Counted from the stretch's first letter, positions 45,039 to 53,708 are shown. The stretch: DNA of 64,000 nt from Gracilimonas mengyeensis (GCF_900182705.1 NZ_FXTP01000005.1:62001-126000); one strand, 5' to 3'. Made by a program: numbers and translations. The notes: generated by a model from the sequence alone, not told the origin.

Positions 45039-46408
45039 TCAACCTATTCGAATATCAAAATAAGGCGGACCTGACCGATGGAATGGAGGGTCTGGAAGAG
45101 TTTCTGGATGGGATCTGGAATCAAAGGGAGAAGAGCGGCTACTACTATGGTAATGAAGAGGAAGAAGATGAGAAAATTGAAGCCCAGCGTTTCCTTCAGT
45201 TTCTTCATCGTACTGATGAGATTAAGTCGAATAAGTATGTGGGTGTAATTCACTTTCAAGGGCAGAAGATCAATCTACTACCTAAGATTTTCTTTGATGA
45301 TAATCGTGAAGTCAGCAAACACGATATCAATGCCATCCAGCAGCATATTCTATGGTGGCTTAGCTACTGCCGCAAGATCAAATTCCCAAGCTATCAAACA
45401 TCATTAGGGGCCGAGAAAAGTGACTTTTTTGAAGTACTCATCTACCTGTTTGCTAAGTATACTCGGGAGCTGCTTGGGCATTCTATTTATCAACAGTATC
45501 AAGAAGTCCGGCGTGAAGTACAGTTTGTCCGTGGTCGGCTGGACATAGAACGTTACATTAATCAGAACCTATCAAAGGGACGCTGGCATAAGGTGAACTG
45601 CATTTACGATCCGTTTGTGCTGGATAACCGGTTCAATCAGATTATAAAGTATGTGACTAACTTATTGTTTCATCAAACACAAAACGATGAATCTAAAAAG
45701 TACTTGCGCGAGATTCTATTCACCCTTGATGATGTTTCGGATATCCCCGCCTCAGCAGAAGAGTGTAAATCAATACAGTTCAACCCTGCCTTTGCTGAGT
45801 TTGAAACCGTGCGTGACTACTGCCAGCTTTTCCTGGATCATGCGGTATCCTTTGACTATAAGAATGACTTAAAGCTCTTCGCTTTCCTGCTCCCAATGGA
45901 GTACCTGTTTGAGGATTTCATTTACGGGTTTATCGAGAAAGAAGTGGATGGCATTAAAGCCATAGCACAGTCTTCATCTACCCATTTGGACCACGATAAA
46001 ACATTTGCTTTGAAGCCGGATTTAATTCTGAAAACAAAGGAAAAGCAGATTATCGCAGATACTAAATACAAAATGGTCTACAATGATCAGGATGATCCAA
46101 AGAAAGGAATATCTCAATCTGACTTGTATCAGGTATTAGCGTATGCAGTTAGATTTAAGATCGACGAGATAGCCCTACTGTATCCCGATCAACTATCCAA
46201 TTACCATGAAGAAGTAACAGGGTTTATTATTCGCGATGAATTTGCCGACCAAGTAGATGTGAACATCAAAGCTTATCAGTTGCCTATTATAAACAGAGCA
46301 ATGTTTGAAGGGCAGTGGAAAAGAGGTAAAAAATTGGATGAAATATTTGCAGATGCGGCAGAAAAGCTTCGTAGAAGGGTTGACTATCTATTCACCTCAT
46401 CTATTTAG
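45035..46408 (+). CDS. mcrC: McrC-like nuclease subunit
   Basis: McrC is the nuclease partner of the McrB GTPase and cuts DNA bearing modified cytosines. In 457 residues it shows the N-terminal block 'VGVIHFQGQKINLLPKIFF', the central 'EVRREVQFVRGRLDIERYI', and the C-terminal PD-(D/E)xK site: 'ALKPDLILKTKEKQIIADTKYK', with Asp at about 328 and Lys at about 343. It overlaps the mcrB-like gene by 4 bases, so the two subunits are made together. It converges with the AbiEii pseudogene across 12 bases. Confidence 0.92.
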   Translation: MINLFEYQNKADLTDGMEGLEEFLDGIWNQREKSGYYYGNEEEEDEKIEAQRFLQFLHRTDEIKSNKYVGVIHFQGQKINLLPKIFFDDNREVSKHDINAIQQHILWWLSYCRKIKFPSYQTSLGAEKSDFFEVLIYLFAKYTRELLGHSIYQQYQEVRREVQFVRGRLDIERYINQNLSKGRWHKVNCIYDPFVLDNRFNQIIKYVTNLLFHQTQNDESKKYLREILFTLDDVSDIPASAEECKSIQFNPAFAEFETVRDYCQLFLDHAVSFDYKNDLKLFAFLLPMEYLFEDFIYGFIEKEVDGIKAIAQSSSTHLDHDKTFALKPDLILKTKEKQIIADTKYKMVYNDQDDPKKGISQSDLYQVLAYAVRFKIDEIALLYPDQLSNYHEEVTGFIIRDEFADQVDVNIKAYQLPIINRAMFEGQWKRGKKLDEIFADAAEKLRRRVDYLFTSSI

Positions 46409-46420
46409 AGTAATATTGTT

Positions 46421-47217
46421 TTATAACTTCTGAATTAAATTTGAACTAATATTTTCAAATGCTTTATCCTGCTCATACTCAACTTCAGGTCTAAGCAAAG
46501 CCATAATATCCCCTGTAAACTCCTCGTCTTTCATTTTCTCTTCCAAATTCATTTCAAACTCCCGTGCTGAGGGAGCTTTATTCTCTTCCTTATTCATATA
46601 TGCATGAAAACACTCAATGATTTTGTCGACGTCCAGATCAAGATTCTCTATGGCATAATGTAAGTCAAATAAATCACGTCCTTTTTTACGCTGATATAAT
46701 GCCCTGAGTTTTGTACCTATAAGCTCTTCCGGCTGGTAAGTCGTTACTTCTGCACTCCCTTGATACCAAGGATTATCCACTGAAACGTTTCTTTCTGTAA
46801 CCCCAACACATTGAAGTGTTCCCGTGTATTGATTTCAATTTTTACCCGCATGCTTGGCGGAGGACTTACCTCAGTCTCAAACTGATAGTAAACTGTGCAA
46901 TTATGCTCATTCAGTTTTACTTGCCGGTCATCTTTCCCACCCAAGAATATTAATTGATCCCGAATAGCTTCAAGCATGGGTTTGGCAGGACCAGAATGTA
47001 GCTGTACCAAATCGATATCTTCAGAATACCTTGCCTGTGGATTCAAGAATAATTTATGGAGAGCTGTCCCGCCTCGGAATGCAAGGTTTTCCTTTAAATA
47101 GTCATTGGAAAATATCTCTACAACGGCTCTGGAAATAACCAAATCCTGTTCAATCTGTGAAGATTCAGTCCAAGGGGCTACGGATCGCCATGCATCTATA
47201 TACGCTTTAGGGATCAT
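46421..47217 (-). pseudogene. AbiEii-type nucleotidyltransferase toxin, frameshifted
   Basis: The first reading frame (47217 to 46744) encodes an AbiEii/AbiGii nucleotidyltransferase with 'LAFRGGTALHKLF' (G49-G50) and 'YSEDIDLV' (D67, D69), then stops after an off-pattern tail. The rest of the domain continues in another frame, from about 46800 to 46421 ('SVDNPWYQGSAEV...ELIGTKLRALYQRKKGRDLFDL'). The break is at the C4 run 46801-46804 (G4 on the coding strand). One extra base there restores 'REHFNVLGVTERNVSVDNPWYQ'. This could be a true inactivation, a slippery or phase-variable tract, or a sequencing slip. Its antitoxin gene overlaps it by 4 bases. Confidence 0.88.
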
Positions 47218-48029
47218 AGTTCGTCAATCTCTACATTCGTGTTTGGTATTATTTTCCAACGGTTTGGTGTTTTTTGGTTTTCACTGTCTGTTTTGGGATT
47301 TAGCTGAGCTGGGTAGTATTTCCGGTTGTCTAATACACTATGTATGGCATCAGCCAGTGTGGTTTCCTGAAGAACCTCATCAAACAAATAACCCAAGCGT
47401 TGAAGGGTTGTGGTTTGAGGGAAATCCTCTGCGGCTTTTGCCAGTGGGTCTGGTTTCAGCTCAAAGACTAATTCAGCCAGAACCGTGGTAGCCCGGTTTA
47501 TGCCCCCAATACGGTCTGAGTAAAAGATTAAATCAAGAGCCGTTAATGCTGGACTCGAAATATTTATGTACCCTGCATCTGTTTTCTGCTGAGTTACAAA
47601 ATCAGCATTCCAACCTTTTTTCAAGCAAAAGACAATAGATTGTGGCCTGTTTTTGATCGGTCTTAAATAAGGAGGCTCAGAGACCACGAATTGTGTTTGC
47701 GGCTGTTGATGCGCAGCTCCATGATACATAGCTGCGGTTAGCAGGCCTACATAATAATCCCGTTCCAGAAATTTCATCAGATCATCAATGAAATAGCCTA
47801 ATGGAAGAGTTTGGAGGGATGCGTATTCCGGAGGGATGATTAGGTAGAAATTCTGCCTAAGTCTTGATATTCGTTCTTTATCGGTTAAACGTTGAATAAC
47901 TTTTTGATAGGCTTCATCAGATAAGTTGAACTCTGCAATGATTTCATCCCCGGTAAACGTATATCGCCCTCTGCTTCGGAGTTGGTCTAAGTAGCGGCTA
48001 AGGTATTCGTATGTGTTCCCGTTGTTCAT
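47214..48029 (-). CDS. AbiEi-type antitoxin
   Basis: The protein has about 271 residues from the ATG at 48029, which begins 'NNGNTYEYLSRYLDQLRSRGRY'; an ATG at 48047 adds six residues. The N-terminal winged-helix ('FTGDEIIAEFNLSDEAYQKVIQRLTDKERISRLRQNFYLIIPPEY' in outline) is followed by the AbiEi family domain ('DYYVGLLTAAMYHGAAHQ', 'NISSPALTALDLIFYSDRIGG'). AbiE systems are type IV toxin-antitoxin pairs that can stop phages by killing or arresting the host. The antitoxin appears intact although the toxin frame is broken. Confidence 0.9.
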   Translation of the reverse strand: MNNGNTYEYLSRYLDQLRSRGRYTFTGDEIIAEFNLSDEAYQKVIQRLTDKERISRLRQNFYLIIPPEYASLQTLPLGYFIDDLMKFLERDYYVGLLTAAMYHGAAHQQPQTQFVVSEPPYLRPIKNRPQSIVFCLKKGWNADFVTQQKTDAGYINISSPALTALDLIFYSDRIGGINRATTVLAELVFELKPDPLAKAAEDFPQTTTLQRLGYLFDEVLQETTLADAIHSVLDNRKYYPAQLNPKTDSENQKTPNRWKIIPNTNVEIDEL

Positions 48030-48083
48030 TTTAGTTTTCAACTGCATTACTGGACGGAATTCATCCAGTTATGCAGCTAAGAA

Positions 48084-48275
48084 CTAAAAAAGGTTGGTTA
48101 AATACAACCATCTTCTATTTGAGTCCGGATATTTTACATACATGGAGTTTCCATTTGATATCTGATTTCGAATCTCAGTGGCCAGTTCCAACACATCACT
48201 TCCCTCACCTTGTCTCATTACTTTAGTTAAAGCATTTTCACCAACATTTTGCTGAAGGTTTACAATATATCTCAA
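48084..48275 (-). CDS. Possible small hypothetical protein upstream of the AbiE pair
   Basis: A 63-residue ORF with protein-like composition ('KVMRQGEGSDVLELATEIRNQI') fills the 285-bp gap between the antitoxin gene and the acetyltransferase gene without overlapping either. No family or start signal supports it, so it may be a spurious ORF or a gene remnant. Confidence 0.3.
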   Translation of the reverse strand: MRYIVNLQQNVGENALTKVMRQGEGSDVLELATEIRNQISNGNSMYVKYPDSNRRWLYLTNLF

Positions 48276-48332
48276 TTCTTGATTGCAGTTTTAAGACTAT
48301 CTTTCACCGGTTTCAAAAAAATAATTTGCGAT

Positions 48333-48902
48333 ATGACCGAAAAAGAAAAAATGCTTGTGGGTAGGTTATACGATCCGTCTGACAGTCAATTGGTAAGGAT
48401 GAGACTTCATGCTCGTCGTATGACAAGTCAGTTTAATCAGGTACCTGCAAATGACAAAAGCATGAGAGGTCAAATTTTGAAGTCTTTATTTAAAGTTACC
48501 GGGGAAAAGATTTACATAGAGTCTAATTTCAGGTGTGATTATGGAGTGCATATTACAGTTGGCGAGAATTTTTATGCCAATTTTGATTGTGTGATCCTCG
48601 ATGCTGCTGAAGTGACAATAGGCAATAATTGCTTAATAGGTCCTCAGGTTGGAATCTACACTTCGACCCATCCCCTAAATCCCAAAGAAAGAAGCAGTGG
48701 ACTAGAATTAGCAAGGCCCGTAACCATCGGAAATAACTGTTGGATAGGAGGGCATGCAATCTTAAATCCTGGAGTGACCCTGGGTCACAATGTAGTTGTA
48801 GCTTCAGGTGCTGTTGTTACAAAAAATTTCGGGGATAATGTAGTGATCGCAGGTAATCCTGCCCGGGTTATCAAAGAGATTGCTCCCAATGCTGATTACT
48901 GA
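48333..48902 (+). CDS. maa: Maltose/galactoside O-acetyltransferase-type hexapeptide acetyltransferase
   Basis: The ATG at 48333 gives the family-typical start 'TEKEKMLVGRLYDPSDSQL'. The open frame extends 28 codons further upstream, but those do not match. Left-handed beta-helix hexapeptide repeats run through 'GVHITVGENFYANFDCVILD', 'EVTIGNNCLIGPQVGIYTSTHP', 'PVTIGNNCWIGGHAILNPGV' and 'NVVVASGAVVTKNFGDNVVIAG'. The enzyme acetylates sugar hydroxyls from acetyl-CoA, possibly to detoxify excess sugars. It is 189 residues and complete. It is the only plus-strand gene between the AbiE pair and the redox cluster and faces the latter head-on. Confidence 0.93.
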   Translation: MTEKEKMLVGRLYDPSDSQLVRMRLHARRMTSQFNQVPANDKSMRGQILKSLFKVTGEKIYIESNFRCDYGVHITVGENFYANFDCVILDAAEVTIGNNCLIGPQVGIYTSTHPLNPKERSSGLELARPVTIGNNCWIGGHAILNPGVTLGHNVVVASGAVVTKNFGDNVVIAGNPARVIKEIAPNADY

Positions 48903-48924
48903 TTTATCTTGCCTAATTCGCAAA

Positions 48925-49665
48925 TTACTTAGCGAATAACCCGTTACGGCTGAAGGGTGCATTTTCATCCAAAACAAAGAAGACCAAATCAGCATCATCA
49001 TGGCTTTTTATGTTAATCAGCTGATCTTTGATGACAATGGAGTCGCCTTTTTCAACAATCACACCTGAATTTCCGATGCTACCGCTTCCATGAAATACAT
49101 ACAACAGACCGGTTTTACCATTCAGTTCCGGTGTTACAAGATTAAGGCCTTTCTCAAGTAATGCATCATAAAACAAAACCTCACTTCTGAAAATCATAGG
49201 TGCTTGTGAGCGTTCATGTCCCGCTAAAAGGCGCCAGGTATTAAGGCTGGAGGTTTCTTTCGGTTCCAGAAACTGAATACTGGGTTTGAGGCCGTCGGCT
49301 TTGGGCCGAATGAATATCTGGAGCATTTCTACGGTATCCTCATCCTCAGGAACACCTTCTTCATGATAGATCCCACTTCCTGCGTTCATTAGCATAAAGT
49401 GCTTGCTATGAATTCCGAGATCGTTTCCGTCGCTGTCTTTATGATGCATGGTTCCTCTTCTTAGTTAAGAGAGGATCTCTTCATTTTGATGCATGTGCAT
49501 TGGGACTAAAGCTCCGCCCTCTAGGGTAGCATGTTCCAGCCGCCCGATCTGTGCAAGTCCGTGATCATTCAACTCTTTGAATGGTTTGCCAAGCGGCAGG
49601 AACCTCGATGTAAAAGGTCCCCACCTGACGACTCGTCTCTTATTTGCTTTGGTAATGTGTATCAT
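48925..49665 (-). pseudogene. Pirin-family protein interrupted by an in-frame stop codon
   Basis: Pirins are cupin-fold iron proteins, some with quercetinase activity. The N-terminal part (49665-49468) ends '...PMHMHQNEEILS', followed by TAA (49465-49467). The same frame then continues 'LRRGTMHHKDSDGNDLG...AGSGIYHEEGVPEDED' to 48925. The family has a hydrophobic or aromatic residue (usually Y, F or V) at this point, and a single base change from TAC or TAT explains the stop. The metal-binding histidine pattern H-M-H...E and H-x-D is otherwise intact. It is the last gene of the FNR-box-controlled redox operon. The break may be recent or a sequence error. Confidence 0.85.
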
Positions 49666-49675
49666 GATAAAGTTC

Positions 49676-50080
49676 TCAAGAAGCTGTTTGAACTATATTT
49701 TTTACTACCTCAGGTTGTAGGTCATCATTCAGCTTATGAAATGTATAATAGGACAATCCAAGAATAGCCAACATGACAAGCGGAGTGATGACAGCTGAAG
49801 CAGGGTCACTTTGTGCAGCATGCGCAATACTCCCTGAGATCATGTTGATGGAAAATCCGGCATAAACCCATTCTTTAAGGCGACCGTAAAAAGGAGTTAG
49901 TAACATCAGAACACCAAGGTATTTAGCGATACCCAATTCCACACGGAAATAATCCGGGAATCCTAAGTGCTGAAACGTTTGAGCCATCTCAGGACTAGTG
50001 AAATACATGGTTGCACTGAATAACATCATTGCGCTAAATAGAAGGGTAGAAATCCAGTAGGTAATTTTTAGTTTTTTCAT
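49676..50080 (-). CDS. DoxX-family membrane protein
   Basis: The ATG at 50080 gives a clean 134-residue DoxX-like protein; the longer frame to 50125 adds 15 polar residues. Four hydrophobic helices are visible: 'YWISTLLFSAMMLFSATMYF', 'VELGIAKYLGVLMLLTPF', 'EWVYAGFSINMISGSIAHA' and 'ITPLVMLAILGLSYYTF'. DoxX-like proteins sit in the inner membrane and are linked to quinone, thiol or sulfur-redox stress. It is part of a minus-strand operon with VOC, YceI and NAD(P)-binding proteins. Confidence 0.88.
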   Translation of the reverse strand: MKKLKITYWISTLLFSAMMLFSATMYFTSPEMAQTFQHLGFPDYFRVELGIAKYLGVLMLLTPFYGRLKEWVYAGFSINMISGSIAHAAQSDPASAVITPLVMLAILGLSYYTFHKLNDDLQPEVVKNIVQTAS

Positions 50081-50131
50081 AATAATAGTAGAAAGTGTTG
50101 TCTTTGAGTAATTATTTAAGTTCACAGATGA

Positions 50132-50632
50132 TCAATCATCCAACTCGCTTAGAAGATCTTTCAGATCCAGAGGTTTGGTAACCATTTTCACCGAGCCATC
50201 TTTATCGTACTCCCATTCTTTTTGTGGGCGGTCCCGGTATAGTTCTACTCCATTTCCATCTGGATCCTGAAGATAGATTGCTTCAGAAACTCCATGGTCA
50301 CTGGCTCCGCCAATAGGGTACTCTTTGTCAATGAGTCTTTTAAGTATGACCGCTAAGTCTTTCCGGGTCGGATACAAAAATGCCGTATGATACAAACCCG
50401 GGCTATTTCGAGGTGCAGGAGAGCCGCCATGGCTGTGCCAGGTGTTCAACCCGATATGATGGTGGTAGCCACCTGCAGATAGAAATGCGGCCTGTTCTCC
50501 ATACATAGTGGTTAACTCAAAACCTAGCAGATCGCGATAGAACCCAAGGGCTTTATCAAGGTCAGAAACTTTCAGGTGTACATGTCCGACACGGGTTTCT
50601 GATGGAGTAGTATATGTATTATCAGTGCTCAT
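50132..50632 (-). CDS. VOC-family (glyoxalase/extradiol dioxygenase-like) protein
   Basis: In its 166 residues the vicinal-oxygen-chelate fold is shown by 'VGHVHLKVSDLDKALGFYRDLLGFEL', 'HHHIGLNTW', 'LYHTAFLYPTRKDL' and 'SEAIYLQDPDGNGVELYRDRP'. The metal-site positions H18, H57-59 and E131 look intact. This sequence type resembles CatE-like catechol-2,3-dioxygenase homologues of Bacillus that help remove catechols and quinones. That fits the neighbouring quinone-oxidoreductase-like gene. The substrate is inferred from context only. Confidence 0.88.
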   Translation of the reverse strand: MSTDNTYTTPSETRVGHVHLKVSDLDKALGFYRDLLGFELTTMYGEQAAFLSAGGYHHHIGLNTWHSHGGSPAPRNSPGLYHTAFLYPTRKDLAVILKRLIDKEYPIGGASDHGVSEAIYLQDPDGNGVELYRDRPQKEWEYDKDGSVKMVTKPLDLKDLLSELDD

Positions 50633-50738
50633 GGTTAGATCTAATTAAGTGTGGTTTTGAGGTTCAGTGAAAAAACATAGTTGGATTCAATTGGAGTAAA
50701 AGGTCATAAAGATTCACCCTCATGGCCCTGGTCATCTA

Positions 50739-51320
50739 TCAGCTATCTTGCTTGGTAAATTCACCATCGGCTTTAATTTGCACCTTATTGCTGATCATGG
50801 GTGGGGGAAAGCCATTGCCGAGGTCAAAGTCTGAGCGATCGATGGTTCCGGTAATTTGAATGCCGGCTTTAAGGGCTCCATAGGTCATTTCATTCTGAAC
50901 TTTTCCACGGTAGACCATATGTACCTTTACTTCTTTTGTGATGCCGTGTAAGGTCAGGTTACCGGTGAGTGCATAGGAGTTTTTCGCTAACTTTTTAATG
51001 CCGGTGCTTTTGAATGTCATGGTCGGGTACTTTTCAACATCAAAGAAGTCCGCACTTTTAAGGTGATCATTGCGCTGATCTACACGGGTTTCGATGGACG
51101 CTGTTTGTACAATGAGTTCTACTTGCGCATCACTGAAGTCATCCTTCGAAGAAGTAATGTTGACTTTATAGTCGCTGAAGTAACCTGGAACATCAGCTAT
51201 ACCCAAGTGAGTTACAGTAAATCCGAGCTTTGAGTGAGCCGGGTCTTCAACCCAGACATCCTGAGCAAAAACGCTCGCAGGCACAATTAAAAGAGATAGT
51301 ATAAAGGTTAATTTTTTCAT
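50739..51320 (-). CDS. Exported YceI-family lipocalin-like protein
   Basis: This 193-residue protein has a signal peptide ('KKLTFILSLLIVPASVFAQ'). The YceI beta-barrel pattern follows: 'DPAHSKLGFTVTHLGIADVPGYF', 'SIETRVDQRNDHLKSADFFDVEKYPTMTFKS' in outline, and 'GNLTLHGITKEVKVHM'. YceI proteins bind long polyprenyl chains such as quinones in the periplasm. A cytoplasmic-type paralogue without signal peptide is encoded at 53771. The gene lies 43 bases behind the quinone-reductase-like gene in the same operon. Confidence 0.92.
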   Translation of the reverse strand: MKKLTFILSLLIVPASVFAQDVWVEDPAHSKLGFTVTHLGIADVPGYFSDYKVNITSSKDDFSDAQVELIVQTASIETRVDQRNDHLKSADFFDVEKYPTMTFKSTGIKKLAKNSYALTGNLTLHGITKEVKVHMVYRGKVQNEMTYGALKAGIQITGTIDRSDFDLGNGFPPPMISNKVQIKADGEFTKQDS

Positions 51321-51363
51321 GGTTGTATTAGGTTTAGTATTAGGTTACAGTAAATTGTTTTAA

Positions 51364-52221
51364 TTAACGGGTGGTCATTTTGTCGATAAAACTTTGCATA
51401 TCAGTGGGTGTGCGACCAAGTAATTTTTCCAGGTGATCAAACGAGAAGTCTAAGGCTCCGTCAGAAAAGGTCTCTGCAGTCATCAAGCTCATAGCTGCTT
51501 GTTCTTCTGTTATCTTAAGTCCTTGCAAAGCCTCTGCAAAGTAGGGGACTGAAATATCCGAGTAGGAGACCTTTTTGCCGGCTGCTTTACTTAACATATC
51601 AGCAATCTCGGCAAGTGTATATGACTTGCCGGATGTAATCTCGTAGGTCTTGTTTTTGTGCTGATCTTTATCCTGAAGACCGTTGGCTAATGCCTCAGCC
51701 ATCTCAGAACGAAGTGCCAGGTTGATAGGTTTACCGGAAGATGGGAATACCCACTGTCCTGTTTTAAGTGCATCTCCCAGAAACAATGGCAGGAACTCCA
51801 TATAAAATGTATTACGATAGATCGTGTAAGGAATGCCTGATTGTTTTATTAGTTTTTCAGTTGAAGCATGATCTGGAGATAGCGGGCTTAATTTTTTGTC
51901 AGCCTTAATAATACTGGTGTAAAAGATGTGGTTTACGTTGGCGTCCTTAGCAGCTTCAACGACATTTTCATGTTGCTTAACGCGTCCATCAAGAGTACTG
52001 GAGGAAATCAATAGCAAGGTATCAACACCTTGCATGGCATTTTCAATGGAGGCATAATCGGTATAGTCTCCAATTCTAAGCTCTATGCCTTTTGCTTTCA
52101 GTTCTGTTCCTTTTTGCTCACTGCGAACGAGTCCGGCAATGTTTGCATCGGGATCCTTCTCAAGTAGATAATTGATGGTTTGAGATCCCAATTCTCCGTT
52201 TGCTCCGGTTACAAGTATCAT
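51364..52221 (-). CDS. NmrA/QOR2-like NAD(P)H:quinone oxidoreductase
   Basis: This 285-residue atypical short-chain dehydrogenase starts 'ILVTGANGELGSQTINYLLEKD' (Rossmann glycine motif). 'IGDYTDYASIENAMQGVDTLLLISSS' and 'VEAAKDANVNHIFYTSI' follow, then 'YTIYRNTFYMEFLPLFLGDAL' and a C-terminal helical domain. These match the YtfG/QOR2 group, which reduces quinones two electrons at a time and limits redox cycling. The next gene begins 37 bases upstream (52259). It acts in the cytoplasm. Confidence 0.88.
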   Translation of the reverse strand: MILVTGANGELGSQTINYLLEKDPDANIAGLVRSEQKGTELKAKGIELRIGDYTDYASIENAMQGVDTLLLISSSTLDGRVKQHENVVEAAKDANVNHIFYTSIIKADKKLSPLSPDHASTEKLIKQSGIPYTIYRNTFYMEFLPLFLGDALKTGQWVFPSSGKPINLALRSEMAEALANGLQDKDQHKNKTYEITSGKSYTLAEIADMLSKAAGKKVSYSDISVPYFAEALQGLKITEEQAAMSLMTAETFSDGALDFSFDHLEKLLGRTPTDMQSFIDKMTTR

Positions 52222-52258
52222 AAGTCTAATTTTTTAGTGTTAACGTTCTATTGGCTTT

Positions 52259-52921
52259 TCAGTGGAGTATCTTCCAGCCGGCGTGCCATTTATAATTATT
52301 TTTAATGGTGAGTTGTATCAGCAGAAGTTGCATGCGTTCAAGAGTTCCACTCACCGTCAGATCACCGGCAATTATTGGATTGAATCCTGCGGTCTCTACA
52401 AGTTCACTTACTATTATTAAGGCCTCCTCGTCATCACCGGCAATAAAGGCATCGGTTTGCTTCCCATCGATGACTGGCTGCTCAAAATCAGCAGCGAAGG
52501 TTGTGTTAAAGGCTTTAATCACCTTAGAGTGAGGGAGCCACTCTTGCAATTCTTCAGCCGCACTGGTATCAGGCCTGGTTGTTAGCTTTTCGAAATCTTC
52601 ATCTACCGGATTTGCTATACTGATCACTACTTTTTGAGTGGCAACATCTCTGATCTTGTCAGTCAGCTCTTTTTCGACTTCATGTGGGACAGCAAGAATA
52701 ATAATGTCAGCTTCCCAGCTGGTTTCGTGAGGACAGCTCATGAAATGGGTATCAGCTTCAGGGTGTTTATCACGAATTTGTTGTGAAAGCTCACCTAATT
52801 GCTTTGGGTCTGAGTCAAATAGTAGGAGGCGATAGTTACCACCGGCAATGCTTTTTGCAATGGCAGAACCCATTGAGCCTCCGGCACCAAGAATGGCAAC
52901 CGTTTGTTTGGTAATAGACAT
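52259..52921 (-). CDS. NAD(P)-binding oxidoreductase of the F420-dependent NADP reductase-like family
   Basis: In its 220 residues an N-terminal Rossmann fold 'VAILGAGGSMGSAIAKSIAGGN' is followed by 'DIIILAVPHEVEKELTDKI', 'VVISIANPVD' and 'KVIKAFNTTFAADFEQPVIDGKQTDAFIAGDDEEA' in outline. The family includes F420:NADP oxidoreductases, but many members in bacteria without F420 use other partners, so the substrate is unknown. It is the first gene of the redox operon. Its promoter region carries an FNR-type palindrome 92-105 bases upstream of the start. Confidence 0.85.
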   Translation of the reverse strand: MSITKQTVAILGAGGSMGSAIAKSIAGGNYRLLLFDSDPKQLGELSQQIRDKHPEADTHFMSCPHETSWEADIIILAVPHEVEKELTDKIRDVATQKVVISIANPVDEDFEKLTTRPDTSAAEELQEWLPHSKVIKAFNTTFAADFEQPVIDGKQTDAFIAGDDEEALIIVSELVETAGFNPIIAGDLTVSGTLERMQLLLIQLTIKNNYKWHAGWKILH

Positions 52922-52989
52922 ATTGGACTTTCGTTTACAATTGAATAATTATTTCAATGCAAACTTACCGGTCATGGGTCTTGAAACCA

Positions 52990-53026
52990 TTGATATCTGT
53001 TAGTAAAAACTCTTGATATATATCAA
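52990..53026 (-). promoter_or_regulatory. FNR/Crp-type double operator of the redox operon
   Basis: TTGATATATATCAA (53013-53026) is a perfect TTGAT-N4-ATCAA palindrome. A second TTGATAT (52990-52996) lies 23 bases away and is part of the same cassette. The identical arrangement (TTGATAT, 23-base step, TTGATATATGTCAA) occurs at 54378-54414 upstream of the other YceI gene. In both cases the palindrome centre is about 97-98 bases from the start codon. The Crp/Fnr gene lies between them. Confidence 0.75.
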
Positions 53027-53044
53027 TGAATGTGCAAACAAAAT

Positions 53045-53065
53045 TCTCTTTCTGTTGAAAAGAGA
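53045..53065 (-). terminator. Probable terminator of the Crp/Fnr gene
   Basis: On the minus strand the stem TCTCTTT/AAAGAGA with a 7-base loop is followed by ATTTTGTTTG. It lies 5 bases beyond the stop codon of the regulator gene and ahead of the FNR-type operator. The stem is short, so efficiency is uncertain. Confidence 0.5.
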
Positions 53066-53069
53066 CAGA

Positions 53070-53645
53070 TCAACGATTATAACTTCCACGTACTCTACTA
53101 AGTGTTTCCGGGCTAACTCCAATATAAGAGGCTATCAAATGTTGGGGGACCCTATTAAGGAAAGCTGGACTTTCAGCGATCAAGCGTTCATATTTTTCTT
53201 CCGCAGTAAGTCCCAGGGCATTTTCAACGCGACGCTGCAGAGCTACATAAGCATTTTGTACAATAATGCGATGATAGCGTTCATAAGGGGGAACTTGTTC
53301 AAGAAGCATTTCATGATTCTTTCGGTCCAGTATTAGCAGTTCACTATCTTCAAGTACTTCGATATTTAAACGTGTGGGTTTACCTGTAAAGAAACTTTGG
53401 AGATTGGCCATCCACCAACCTTCAAAAGCAAAGCGAATCACACGTTTATTTCCAGACATATCTAAAGAGTAGGAGTACAGGGCCCCTTTTTCAACAAAAG
53501 CTAATTCTCTGCAAACATCCCCCTCTTGAAGCAAGAATTGCCTTTTGAGCATACGCTTTGGGCGAAAACTATGTTTGCACAGCTCCCATTCTTTGTCACT
53601 TAAAGTAACATGTTCCTGAAGGCTCTTTTTTAGCTGTTCATACAT
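53070..53645 (-). CDS. Crp/Fnr-family transcription regulator of the redox cluster
   Basis: The ATG at 53645 gives a 191-residue protein of normal form; a longer frame to 53684 adds 13 residues. The N-terminal cyclic-nucleotide-binding-like barrel has 'KRQFLLQEGDVCRELAFVEKGALYSYS'. It lacks the clustered cysteines of oxygen-sensing FNR (only C23 and C45 in this region) and lacks a clear cAMP-phosphate cassette, so the signal is unknown. The winged helix ends 'RVPQHLIASYIGVSPETLSRVRG'. E180-T-L-S183-R184 equals the E-x-x-S-R code that in E. coli FNR reads TTGAT half-sites, and such boxes flank the gene on both sides. Confidence 0.92.
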   Translation of the reverse strand: MYEQLKKSLQEHVTLSDKEWELCKHSFRPKRMLKRQFLLQEGDVCRELAFVEKGALYSYSLDMSGNKRVIRFAFEGWWMANLQSFFTGKPTRLNIEVLEDSELLILDRKNHEMLLEQVPPYERYHRIIVQNAYVALQRRVENALGLTAEEKYERLIAESPAFLNRVPQHLIASYIGVSPETLSRVRGSYNR

Positions 53646-53708
53646 TAGAAAAGACTTTAGCTTGTGGTGAAATCCTGTGATCAAAAATGTACACCGAATT
53701 GCAGTAAA

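Noticed and set aside
48249-48332. 28-codon upstream extension of the acetyltransferase
   Set aside because: The family starts at 'TEKEKM'; the upstream residues are unrelated and overlap another possible ORF.
53070-53645. A true oxygen-sensing FNR
   Set aside because: The N-terminal cysteine cluster for the 4Fe-4S centre is absent; only the DNA-recognition residues match FNR.
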